Below are positions 1 through 7,226 of a DNA stretch of 53,214 bases, in pieces. Origin of the DNA: Streptomyces sp. CC53 (GTDB taxonomy: Bacteria > Actinomycetota > Actinomycetes > Streptomycetales > Streptomycetaceae); the NCBI RefSeq assembly GCF_001865245.1, contig NZ_MKXB01000161.1, forward strand, positions 30,763 through 83,976, given 5' to 3'. A model generated the notes under the pieces. The model worked only from the letters and a program-made list of their open reading frames with translations. It did not search any database and was not told the DNA's origin. The number at the start of each line of letters is the position of its first letter. The stretch's first letter is position 1. Position numbers and translations under genes: made by a program.

Positions 1-1
1 C

Positions 2-1024
2 CACGCCGACCTCCTCGACACCCCGCCCGGCCCCCGCCCCCCTTCCGCCCCCGGTACCACCGACGCCCACGCCCCGTACGGCGCCCCTGCGACCGGGCCC
101 GCCCCCGACGGAGGCTCCGGTGCCCACGGCGGCGCGGCCGGGACAGCCGCCCGCCACCCCGCGGGCGCGGACCCGCACGCACCGTCTGCCCCGGCGGCCC
201 CTGCGGTCCCTGGAGGGACCGGATCCGAGCCGTCCGCCCCTGAAGCGGACCAGGTCGTTCGGCTGGCTCGGCACGGTGAGGGGCGGGCCGGCGCCTCCCA
301 GAAGGCGGGAGCCCCCCGCTCGGCCGGTGCGGCGGGCGCCCGGAGCGGTCGGGCCGCCGCGCGCTCGGCCGACCGGAAGGCGCGGCGGCGGCGCGGCCGG
401 AGCGTCCTGCTCGGTGCCGGAGGGCTGGCCCTGGCCCTGGGCTCCGTGGGTCTGGCCGGGCTGGCGATGGACCGCCTGCCGCCGGACGGGGGCGCCGCGT
501 CCGCCGTGCGGCAGGAGGACCGGCCGGCCGACCCGGCGCCGCTGCCCGTGTCCTCGGAAGGCGTGCAGGCGCCGTCCGAACCGGCCGAGGTGTCGGAGTC
601 CGCCTCGCCCACCGCGGAACCGTCGGACGACGCCCCCGCGGCGCGGGGCCACGGCAGCGGTGGCGGGCCCGGCGGGGGCGGCCCCGCCTCGGACGGACCC
701 GCCGGGCCGGCGGGCCCGTCGGCCTCCGGCGGCGACACAGGTGACACCGGCGACCAGGGCGCCGGGTCCGGCGCCGGGGGCGGTTCCGGGGCGGGCGGCA
801 CGGCCGGCGGAGGCTCGGAAGAGGACGGGGACGGGGCCCAGCAGCCGGGCACGGGTGGCGGAGAGGCCCCGCCGAGCGGGACGCCTCGGCCGTCCGCGTC
901 CGCGTCCGCGTCCGGCGGGGCGTCCCCGCCGCCGGGCGACCCCGCGCCCACGCCCACGCAGACGCCGGAGTCCTCGCCCTCGCCCAGCGAGACGTGCACG
1001 CCCTGGCTGTGGTGGTGCTTCTGA
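2..1024 (+). CDS. Membrane-anchored low-complexity protein, 5' end outside window
   Basis: The frame is open from the left edge to the TGA at 1022-1024, so the true start is not in the window. The visible part is an Ala/Pro/Gly-rich cytoplasmic segment, an Arg-rich stretch (KARRRRGRS), one hydrophobic helix (LLGAGGLALALGSVGLAGLA, about nt 397-465), and a roughly 180-residue extracellular tail rich in Gly, Ser, Pro and Asp that ends in TCTPWLWWCF. The basic stretch before the helix fits an N-in, C-out single-pass protein. The downstream internal ATG at 446 would cut the helix, so I do not take it as the start. Streptomyces anti-sigma factors and similar membrane regulators can have this shape, but no diagnostic motif remains and I do not assign a function. 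Confidence 0.7.
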   Translation, partial: HADLLDTPPGPRPPSAPGTTDAHAPYGAPATGPAPDGGSGAHGGAAGTAARHPAGADPHAPSAPAAPAVPGGTGSEPSAPEADQVVRLARHGEGRAGASQKAGAPRSAGAAGARSGRAAARSADRKARRRRGRSVLLGAGGLALALGSVGLAGLAMDRLPPDGGAASAVRQEDRPADPAPLPVSSEGVQAPSEPAEVSESASPTAEPSDDAPAARGHGSGGGPGGGGPASDGPAGPAGPSASGGDTGDTGDQGAGSGAGGGSGAGGTAGGGSEEDGDGAQQPGTGGGEAPPSGTPRPSASASASGGASPPPGDPAPTPTQTPESSPSPSETCTPWLWWCF

Positions 1025-1086
1025 CCGGGCGGTGCCGCCTCGGCGGTGCTGCCCGCCGCGACGGCAGGGCCCCGGGCCGAGGGGCG

Positions 1087-1524
1087 TCAGTCCAGCGCGT
1101 CGCCGAGCATGCGGCGCAGCAGGTCCCGTAGCAGGGTGCGCTCGGCGACCGACAGCCCGGCGAGGGGTTCGCGGGCGAAGTCCAGTGCGTCCCGCAGCCG
1201 CCGGGCCGTGGCGCGTCCCTCCTCCGTGGGCGCCGCCAGCTTGACGCGGCGGTCCGCCGGGTCCGGCCTCCGCTCCACCAGGCCGCGGCCTTCCAGCCGG
1301 TCGACGATCCCGGTGATGTTCGAAGGCTCGCAGCGCAGGGAAACGGCGATGCGCCGCATCGGCATGGGCTCCAGAGCGAGCAGGCTCAGCACCCGCGCCT
1401 GCGCGCCGGTCAGCGAGTGCTGGGCGGCGGCCTGCTCGTACTCCTCGTGGTAGCGAGACACGACCGTGCCGATGAGTTCCACGACCTCGCGAGTGAGCGG
1501 ATCCGTAGGTGTGCTGGGGGCCAT
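1087..1524 (-). CDS. MarR-family transcriptional regulator
   Basis: About 145 residues form a compact winged-helix repressor: an N-terminal dimerisation helix (PLTREVVELIGTVVSRYHEE), a recognition region (MRRIAVSLRCEPSNITGIVD), the wing (LVERRPDPADRRVKL) and a C-terminal helix. The length is normal for MarR. It diverges from an NADP-dependent oxidoreductase followed by an Ohr gene, so control of that pair is likely. I chose the ATG at 1524 rather than the GTG at 1530 because a TAGGAT -10 box (1536-1531 on this strand) lies 6 nt upstream, predicting a leaderless mRNA. It lacks the N-terminal reactive cysteine expected of OhrR; its cysteine sits in the recognition region. I therefore leave it unnamed, and the ligand is unknown. 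Confidence 0.88.
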   Translation of the reverse strand: MAPSTPTDPLTREVVELIGTVVSRYHEEYEQAAAQHSLTGAQARVLSLLALEPMPMRRIAVSLRCEPSNITGIVDRLEGRGLVERRPDPADRRVKLAAPTEEGRATARRLRDALDFAREPLAGLSVAERTLLRDLLRRMLGDALD

Positions 1525-1544
1525 GCACACATCCTACCGGTTTA

Positions 1545-1584
1545 CTTGACAACCTGAAATATCAAGGAGCATGGTTGTTTCAGG
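1545..1584. promoter_or_regulatory. Divergent promoter and MarR operator candidates
   Basis: Two nested dyads lie between the MarR and oxidoreductase starts: CTTGA (1545-1549) with TCAAG (1562-1566), and CCTGAAA (1553-1559) with TTTCAGG (1578-1584). A TTGACA hexamer (1546-1551) and a possible -10 near 1570 face the oxidoreductase, while TAGGAT (1536-1531) faces marR. The dyads overlap the promoter elements, as expected for a MarR repressor acting on both directions. Binding is inferred from position and symmetry only. Confidence 0.5.
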
Positions 1585-1611
1585 TAGTGAAGCATTCTTG
1601 GAGGCATCAGC

Positions 1612-2631
1612 ATGTCAGGACTCCCCGCCGTCAGCCGTGAATGGCACCTCGTCTCCCGTCCGCAGGGCTGGCCCGCCCCGGAGGACTTCGCCCTGCGCGA
1701 GGCGCCGGTCGCCGAGCCGGGCGAGGGCCGCATCCTGGTGCGCAACCTGCACTTCTCGGTGGACCCGTACATGCGCGGCCGGATGAACGACGTGAAGACG
1801 TACGTCGACCCGTACGCGCTCGACCGGCCGATGGAGGGCGGCGCCGTGGGCGAGGTGGTCGCCTCGGCGGCCGCGGGCTTCGCGGTGGGGGACCACGTGC
1901 TGCACGGTCTCGGCTGGCGCGAGTACGCCGAGGTGGAGGCCCGTCACGTGGCCAAGGTCGACGCTGCGCTCGCGCCGCTCAGCTACTACCTGGGCGTGCT
2001 CGGCATGCCGGGGCTCACGGCCTACGCGGGCCTGCTGGAGGTCGCCTCGTTCAAGGAGGGCGACGCGGTCTTCGTCTCCGGCGCCGCCGGCGCCGTGGGC
2101 AGCCTCGTCGGCCAGATCGCCAAGCTCAAGGGAGCGTCCCGCGTCGTCGGCTCGGCCGGGTCCGACGAGAAGGTGCGGAAGCTGGTCGAAGGCTACGGCT
2201 TCGACGCCGCCTTCAACTACAAGAGCGGCCCCGTGAAGGACCAGCTGAAGAAGGCCGCACCGGACGGGATCGACGTCTACTTCGACAACGTCGGCGGTGA
2301 GCACCTCGAAGCCGCGATCTCCGCGCTCAACGTGCACGGACGTGCCGCGCTCTGCGGCATGATCGCCCAGTACAACGAGACCGAGCCCGCACCCGGCCCG
2401 CGCAACCTCATACAGGCCATCTCCAAGCGGCTGCGCCTCCAGGGCGTGCTGGTCGGCGACCACTACGGCATGCAGCAGCGCTTCGTCGAGGAGGTCTCCG
2501 GCTGGCTGCGGTCCGGCGAGATGACCTACGACGAGACCGTCGTCGAGGGCATCGAGAACGGCGTCGATGCCTTCCTCGGCCTGCTGCGCGGTGCCAACAC
2601 CGGCAAGATGATCGTTTCGCTGACCCGCTAG
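1612..2631 (+). CDS. NADP-dependent oxidoreductase, MDR/PTGR family
   Basis: A zinc-independent medium-chain dehydrogenase/reductase of 339 residues, the usual family length. The N-terminal GroES-like part contains the HFSVDPYMRGRM signature of the prostaglandin reductase/leukotriene B4 dehydrogenase branch. The Rossmann segment has the dinucleotide motif VSGAAGAVGSLVGQ near residues 153-166 and FDNVGGEHLE further on. These enzymes reduce the double bond of alpha,beta-unsaturated carbonyls with NADPH. A GGAG sequence sits about 10 nt before the ATG. An Ohr gene follows 65 nt downstream, and a MarR gene diverges upstream. Inference: a detoxification unit for reactive lipid-derived carbonyls and peroxides. 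The physiological substrate is unknown. Confidence 0.9.
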   Translation: MSGLPAVSREWHLVSRPQGWPAPEDFALREAPVAEPGEGRILVRNLHFSVDPYMRGRMNDVKTYVDPYALDRPMEGGAVGEVVASAAAGFAVGDHVLHGLGWREYAEVEARHVAKVDAALAPLSYYLGVLGMPGLTAYAGLLEVASFKEGDAVFVSGAAGAVGSLVGQIAKLKGASRVVGSAGSDEKVRKLVEGYGFDAAFNYKSGPVKDQLKKAAPDGIDVYFDNVGGEHLEAAISALNVHGRAALCGMIAQYNETEPAPGPRNLIQAISKRLRLQGVLVGDHYGMQQRFVEEVSGWLRSGEMTYDETVVEGIENGVDAFLGLLRGANTGKMIVSLTR

Positions 2632-2696
2632 GCTCCCTCCCAGCCGTCGCGATCGTGGGCGCGAGTCGCGGCGACGACACAGGAGGAAACTCTTAC

Positions 2697-3119
2697 ATGT
2701 CCATACAGCAGTCCGACGTCCTGTACACCGCGGTGGCCACTGCGGAGAACGGCCGTGACGGGCGCGTCGCCACCGACGACGGCAGGCTCGACGTGGTCGT
2801 GAACCCGCCCAAGGAGATGGGCGGGTCCGGGGAGGGCACCAACCCGGAGCAGCTCTTCGCCGCCGGCTACAGCGCCTGCTTCCAGGGCGCGCTCGGTGTG
2901 GTTGCCCGTCAGGAGGGCGCCGACCTCACCGGTTCGACCGTCACCGCGGAGGTCGGCATCGGCAAGAACGCCGAGGGCTTCGGCCTCATCGTCAGGATCT
3001 CCGCGAGCATCCCGAACGTGAGCGCCGCCACCGCCGTGGAGCTCGTGGAGAAGGCCCACCAGGTCTGCCCGTACTCCAAGGCGACCCGCGGCAACATCAC
3101 CGTCGAGCTGGCCGTCTGA
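2697..3119 (+). CDS. Organic hydroperoxide resistance protein (Ohr/OsmC family)
   Basis: A 140-residue thiol peroxidase that reduces organic and fatty-acid hydroperoxides to alcohols in the cytoplasm. Both redox cysteines are present in their usual settings: YSACFQGAL about residue 60 and HQVCPYSKATRGN about residue 124. The sequence also has the family's NPEQLFAAGY segment. An AGGAGGAA ribosome-binding site (2681-2688) fixes the ATG at 2697, and the longer open frame upstream lacks such a site. It is probably cotranscribed with the oxidoreductase and so under the divergent MarR regulator. A strong hairpin follows the stop. The Ohr subfamily, rather than OsmC or YhfA, is supported by length and by the spacing of the two cysteines. 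Confidence 0.95.
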   Translation: MSIQQSDVLYTAVATAENGRDGRVATDDGRLDVVVNPPKEMGGSGEGTNPEQLFAAGYSACFQGALGVVARQEGADLTGSTVTAEVGIGKNAEGFGLIVRISASIPNVSAATAVELVEKAHQVCPYSKATRGNITVELAV

Positions 3120-3131
3120 CGCTCGCGGGAG

Positions 3132-3165
3132 GGCGAGGGCCGCATCCCGGGATGCGGCCCTCGCC
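3132..3165 (+). terminator. Hairpin terminator after ohr
   Basis: A perfect 34-bp palindrome, GGCGAGGGCCGCATCCC followed directly by its complement, begins 12 nt after the ohr stop. It has no U-tract, as is common for Streptomyces terminators. Confidence 0.75.
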
Positions 3166-3478
3166 GTACCGTCCGGCCCGGGGCGCACCGACCTGTGCCG
3201 GACGCGCTCCCGCCCTGCCCTGCACGGTCGCCCCCGCGCATGACGTCCCCGGTCGGCACCGCGCCGCCTGCCCGGCCGTTTCGCTCCATGCGGCAGGCCC
3301 CCCGGCCGCGCTGCGACGGACGCGGTACCGGTCCGCCCGGGTCGAGCGAAGCACGCCGTGCCCTGCCTTGTCCGCCGCACGGCTCCGCCCCGTGCAGAGC
3401 CCTGCCTCGTGGGCCGGGCCCCGGGCACCGCACTCTCCCCGGTGTGGCGCAGGTGCCGCGCGTCCTGCACCGTGCGCC
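3166..3478. other. Intergenic stretch without a gene
   Basis: About 310 bp of GC-rich DNA between the ohr terminator and the convergent esterase gene. Open frames exist on both strands, but they lack a ribosome-binding site, a recognisable motif or typical third-position composition. I see nothing coding or structured here. Confidence 0.5.
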
Positions 3479-4645
3479 TCAGCGGGTCGCTGCCCGGTGC
3501 ACCGCCGCCACCAGATCCACGTTCTCGGGCGCCGCCCCGCCCGGGTAGGCGAACCGCCGACGGGTGTAGCCGTACGCCAAGCCCGCCCGCGGGTCGGCGA
3601 ACGCCTGGGAACCCCCCGCGCCGCTGTGGCCGAAGGAGCCCGCCCCCAGCCACGGGTAGCGCACCGTCGGATCCTGGAAGCCCAGGACGAAGGCCGCGGG
3701 GGTGCGGGCCACCACGTCGATGCCGTGCGCGTGGACCTGCCCGAACTCCGCGACCGTGTCCGCCTTCAACAGCGGCGCGTGCCCCCCGCCCAGGAGGCCG
3801 ACGGCCGCCGCGTACATCCCGGCCAGCCCACGGGCGGACGCCACGCCGCCCACCGACGCGGGCCCCTTGGCCCGTACCAGGCGGCTGTTGGGCAGCGCCT
3901 CCAGGTCGGTCGGGTGCTCGCCGTGGGTGTTGAACGAGATCGCCTCCAGGGTGGCCGGTCCCTGCGGCACGGCCCCGAGCTCCGCCTGCTGCTCCGGCGT
4001 GGGGTCCATCGGCAGCAGCGAGCGGAAGCGGTGCTCCTGCTCCTCCGGCAGCCCGAGGAAGAAGCCCAGCCCGTACGGGGCGCGGATCCGCTCCTCGTAC
4101 ACCTGCTGCAGCGTCCGCCCGGTCGTCCGGAACACCACCTCGCCGGTGAGCGCCCCGATCGTCAGCGCGTGGTAGCCGAAGGCGGCACCGGGCCGCCAGT
4201 ACGGGCGGTGCGCCGCGAGCCGCGCGGCGAGCGCCCGGTCGTCGGCCAGTTCCTCGGGCGTGAAGCCGGTGTCGACGCCGATGAGGCCCGCCTGGTGGGC
4301 CAGCACCTGCCGCAGGGTGACACCCTCCTTGCCGCCCGCGCCGAACTCCGGCCAGTACGCGGCCACCGGGCGGTCCAGTTCCAGGACCCCGTCCTGCACC
4401 AGCAGGGCCACCACCAGGTGCGCGGCGCCCTTCGTGGAGGAGAACACGCCGAACAGCGTGTCGCCGTCGACCCCGTCGGTCTCCGGACCCGCCCACAGGT
4501 CGACGACCTTCCGCCCCCGGACGTACGCCGCGAGCTGCCCCGCATGGTCGGGACGCTCCTGCGCCACCACGGTGGCGAACGCCTCACGTACCTCCTCGTA
4601 CCCCTCCGCCACGACACCCCGGACTTCGTTCGGCACCCCAGACAT
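3479..4645 (-). CDS. Serine hydrolase of the beta-lactamase/EstB fold
   Basis: A 388-residue cytoplasmic protein without a signal peptide. The class C beta-lactamase-type active site is visible: nucleophile motif SSTK (Ser69, Lys72), Tyr158 in FGYHALTIG replacing the YxN motif, and HSGAGG near the C-terminus. LRQVLAHQAGL is also typical of the family. Such proteins are mostly esterases or transesterases (EstB, LovD-like) rather than true beta-lactamases. The start is preceded by GGGG about 8 nt upstream. It diverges from an EI24-domain gene with only 52 bp between them, so the two promoters must overlap. The substrate cannot be predicted. Confidence 0.88.
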   Translation of the reverse strand: MSGVPNEVRGVVAEGYEEVREAFATVVAQERPDHAGQLAAYVRGRKVVDLWAGPETDGVDGDTLFGVFSSTKGAAHLVVALLVQDGVLELDRPVAAYWPEFGAGGKEGVTLRQVLAHQAGLIGVDTGFTPEELADDRALAARLAAHRPYWRPGAAFGYHALTIGALTGEVVFRTTGRTLQQVYEERIRAPYGLGFFLGLPEEQEHRFRSLLPMDPTPEQQAELGAVPQGPATLEAISFNTHGEHPTDLEALPNSRLVRAKGPASVGGVASARGLAGMYAAAVGLLGGGHAPLLKADTVAEFGQVHAHGIDVVARTPAAFVLGFQDPTVRYPWLGAGSFGHSGAGGSQAFADPRAGLAYGYTRRRFAYPGGAAPENVDLVAAVHRAATR

Positions 4646-4697
4646 CCGCGTTTCCCCTACTCATCCGATTTCTCGCGACCTCGATAGGGTGACCCCC

Positions 4698-5564
4698 ATG
4701 CGTGATCTTGCCAAGGGTTTCCGCCACCTGCTCGCCGGTCAGCGGTGGGTCGTCCGGAACGGCCGCTGGTTCGGCATCGGGCTGCTGCCCGGGCTCATCA
4801 CCCTCGTCCTCTACGCCGGCGCCCTCGTCGGCCTCGGGTACGGCGCGGACGACCTGACGGCCTGGGTGACGCCCTTCGCCGACGACTGGGCGTCGCCGTG
4901 GCAGGGCCTCTTCCGAGGCTTCCTCACCGCTCTGGTCTTCGCCCTCGGCCTTTTTCTCGCCGTGATCACGTTCACCGCGGTGACGCTGATCGTCGGCCAG
5001 CCGTTCTACGAGTCCCTCTCCGAGGAGGTCGACCGCACCGAGGGCGGGAAGGTGCCCGTCTCCGGGCTGCCGCTGTGGCGGGAGCTGTGGATCTCGGCCT
5101 GGGACAGCCTGCGCGTGCTGCTGCGGGTCCTCCTGTGGGGCGTCCTGCTCTTCGCCCTCGGGTTCATCCCGGTCGCCGGCCAGACCGTCGTGCCCGTCGT
5201 CGGCTTCTGCGTGTCCGGATTCTTCCTCGCCGAGGAGCTCACCGCCGTCGCGCTCCAGCGCCGCCGCATGCGGCTGAAGGACCGCCTCGTCCTCCTGCGG
5301 GGCCGCAGGCTGCTGACCCTCGGCTTCGGAGTGCCGCTGGCACTCGCCTACCTGGTGCCGTTCGCCGCCGTCTTCCTGATGCCGGGCGCGGTGGCCGGCG
5401 CCACGCTGCTGGCACGCGAGCTGACCGGTGAGGACGGCGGGCCGCTGCCCGCGGAGGCGTCCGGGCAGGCGCCGCCGCAGGCCCAGCCCCTCCCGCCGCA
5501 GCCGCACCCCCAGCCGTACACCCACCCGCAGGCCCCCGGGGCGTCCGGCCTGCCGAAGGACTAG
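4698..5564 (+). CDS. EI24/CysZ-like integral membrane protein
   Basis: A 288-residue protein with about four to five hydrophobic helices (for example FGIGLLPGLITLVLYAGAL, ALVFALGLFLAVITFTAV and VVPVVGFCVSGFF). The segment GQPFYESLSEEVDRTEGG is typical of the EI24 family, which includes the sulfate permease CysZ. The tail is Pro/Gln-rich. No sulfur genes lie nearby, so sulfate transport is not claimed. The start at 4698 fits the family N-terminus (MRDLAKGFRHLL). TAGGGT at 4685-4690 is either a -10 box 7 nt upstream, for a leaderless mRNA, or a weak AGGG ribosome-binding site. The stop overlaps that of the convergent nitrilase-like gene by 4 bp. Confidence 0.88.
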   Translation: MRDLAKGFRHLLAGQRWVVRNGRWFGIGLLPGLITLVLYAGALVGLGYGADDLTAWVTPFADDWASPWQGLFRGFLTALVFALGLFLAVITFTAVTLIVGQPFYESLSEEVDRTEGGKVPVSGLPLWRELWISAWDSLRVLLRVLLWGVLLFALGFIPVAGQTVVPVVGFCVSGFFLAEELTAVALQRRRMRLKDRLVLLRGRRLLTLGFGVPLALAYLVPFAAVFLMPGAVAGATLLARELTGEDGGPLPAEASGQAPPQAQPLPPQPHPQPYTHPQAPGASGLPKD

Positions 5565-6289
5565 GCGGCGAGCGGGAGCCGGGTGCTGACGACTCCCGGC
5601 CGCACCCCGTCGGCCTCCGCGAGCAGCGTGCCGTCCGTCCCCCACACCGCGCTGCGCCCGCAACCCGTCCAGGGGCCCGCGGGGCCCACGTGGTTGGCGA
5701 GGACGACGAACAGCCCGTGGTCCCGGGCGAGCGCCGGATACACCGCGGCCCGCTCCAGCACCCCGTTCCCCGTGCCGTACAGCGAGCTCGCCAGGTACAC
5801 CCGGCAGCCGTCGGCCGCGGCCCGGCCGCCCAGCTCGGGGAAGTGGTTGTCGAAGCAGGTGGCGAGGGCGAACCTGTGGCCGTCCAGGGTGAACCGCCCG
5901 TCGCCCGTACCGGCCTCGAAGACCCCGCGCTCCGCGTCGTGGAGGTGCTGCTTGTCGTAGCGTGCAAGCGTCGCCCCGTCGGGACCGATGACGTACGAGG
6001 TGAGGGCCGGGCGGGGGCCGCCCTGCCGGCCCGGGGCCGCCGTGTTCACGACCGCGGCGGCGCCGCTCTCGCGGCACGCCTCCCGCACCGGGTCGAGCCG
6101 CGGGTCGCCGTCCGCCAGCCGCAGCCCCGGGTCGCGGGCGATCAGCTCCGGCTCGTACCCGGTGAGCGCCAGCTCCGGGAAGACGACCACTCGGGCTCCG
6201 GCGGCCTCCCGGACCAGTCCGGCCATCGTCCGGGCGTTGCCGTCGACGTCCCCTGGGACACTGCTGAACTGGGCTGCAGCGACGATCAT
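5561..6289 (-). CDS. Carbon-nitrogen hydrolase (nitrilase superfamily)
   Basis: A 242-residue enzyme with the superfamily triad: Glu39 in VVFPELALTGYEP, Lys113 in YDKQHLHD and Cys145 in ATCFDNHFPELGG. The family hydrolyses amides or nitriles through a cysteine thioester. The start at 6289 gives the classic MIVAAAQFS N-terminus and has a GGGAGGG ribosome-binding site; the longer upstream frame reads through low-complexity residues. The gene converges on the EI24 gene and shares a 4-bp overlap at the stop codons (CTAG read on both strands). The TetR gene upstream on the same strand is 140 bp away and may be separate. The substrate is unknown. Confidence 0.92.
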   Translation of the reverse strand: MIVAAAQFSSVPGDVDGNARTMAGLVREAAGARVVVFPELALTGYEPELIARDPGLRLADGDPRLDPVREACRESGAAAVVNTAAPGRQGGPRPALTSYVIGPDGATLARYDKQHLHDAERGVFEAGTGDGRFTLDGHRFALATCFDNHFPELGGRAAADGCRVYLASSLYGTGNGVLERAAVYPALARDHGLFVVLANHVGPAGPWTGCGRSAVWGTDGTLLAEADGVRPGVVSTRLPLAA

Positions 6290-6428
6290 GGTGGTTCTGC
6301 CCTCCCCGAGCGATGCGTGGCCGGTCCGCCCGTACACGCCCCGCCGGCCGCGGGCCGAGGCGCCGTATGCAGGCGGACGCCGTACCGGCGCCGGCCGGGG
6401 CGGGCATGTCGCCGCCCACCCCGGCACG

Positions 6429-7034
6429 TTACTCCCCCTCGTCGGCGGACGGATCGGCGCTCCCTCCCGTGAGGAGGACCAGGAAGTCGCGGAACGCCGC
6501 CGCCATGTCCACCGACTCCGGGTCCAGCAGCCACTGGTACTGGAGCCCGTCCAGCACCGCCGTCAGCAGGGGTGCGGCGCGCTCGGGAGCGAGACCGCCC
6601 GGCAGCCGGTCACCGAACTCGGCGCGCAGCACGGCCGCCATGTCCTGCCGCACCTGCGTATAGCGCCGCGTGAAGAAGTCGCGCGCCGGGTGGTCCTCGG
6701 TGACGCTCTCCCCGAGCAGCGCCGAGAAGGTCTGCACGATGCCCGGACGCATCGCGTTGTACTCGACCAGGGAAGCCAGCAGGTCCAGCCGCCAGCCCTC
6801 GCGGCCCCGGGGGCCCGCGCCGCCGGTGTCCCACTGGTCGCGCTCCTCCAGCACCGCGACGAGCAGCGCCTCCTTGCTGGGGTAGTGGTGCAGCAGCCCC
6901 TGCTGGGTGAGCCCCGCCCGCTCGGCCACCGCCGCCAGCGAGGCCCCCCGGTAGCCGCGTTCCGCGATCACCTCGAAGGCGGCGCGCAGGATGTCCGCGC
7001 GCCGCTCCTCGCTCCTGGGCCTGGCCCCCGCCAT
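6429..7034 (-). CDS. TetR-family regulator, divergent from GH3 glucosidase
   Basis: About 201 residues. The N-terminal HTH is clear: RRADILRAAFEVIAERGY, then VAERAGLTQQGLLHHYPSKE. The rest is a helical ligand domain (RPGIVQTFSALLGES, FFTRRYTQVRQDM). I take the ATG at 7034, which has GGGAG upstream; the open frame extends further but adds only Arg/Pro-rich residues. The gene diverges from a family 3 glycoside hydrolase with an 18-bp dyad between them. TetR proteins that sit beside glycosidases often respond to sugars or glycosides, which is inference here. Confidence 0.9.
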   Translation of the reverse strand: MAGARPRSEERRADILRAAFEVIAERGYRGASLAAVAERAGLTQQGLLHHYPSKEALLVAVLEERDQWDTGGAGPRGREGWRLDLLASLVEYNAMRPGIVQTFSALLGESVTEDHPARDFFTRRYTQVRQDMAAVLRAEFGDRLPGGLAPERAAPLLTAVLDGLQYQWLLDPESVDMAAAFRDFLVLLTGGSADPSADEGE

Positions 7035-7158
7035 CCGCCGCTCCCTTCTCACGCGCCCTGCCGGGCTGCGCCGCCTCCGGCGCCCGAGCGGGGCGCCCGC
7101 TCGCCCGAAAGGACCGTACGCCATCCCTCCGTGCTTCAGATCACGAAAACGAAACGAG

Positions 7159-7176
7159 ACCTACCAATCGATAGGT
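7159..7176. promoter_or_regulatory. Candidate TetR operator between tetR and GH3
   Basis: ACCTACCAATCGATAGGT is an 18-bp imperfect palindrome (14 of 18 positions symmetric) lying 50 bp upstream of the GH3 ATG. It is the only clear dyad in this divergent region, so it is the best candidate for the TetR binding site. Confidence 0.45.
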
Positions 7177-7226
7177 TCCCGGTCCACGATGGGCGCCAAC
7201 CGACGGCCCGGAAGCGGGAGGTGGCC

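Noticed and set aside
120..1244. A 374-codon plus-strand frame at the left edge
   Set aside because: Its translation is Arg/Pro-rich noise. The overlapping frame with a clear membrane helix and the convergent MarR gene explain the DNA.
1087..1524. Naming the MarR gene ohrR because of the nearby ohr gene
   Set aside because: The reactive N-terminal cysteine of OhrR is not present, and an oxidoreductase gene lies between it and ohr.
3479..4645. Calling the two beta-lactamase-fold genes antibiotic-resistance enzymes
   Set aside because: Neither has a signal peptide or the full class-defining motifs, and the families are mostly esterases.
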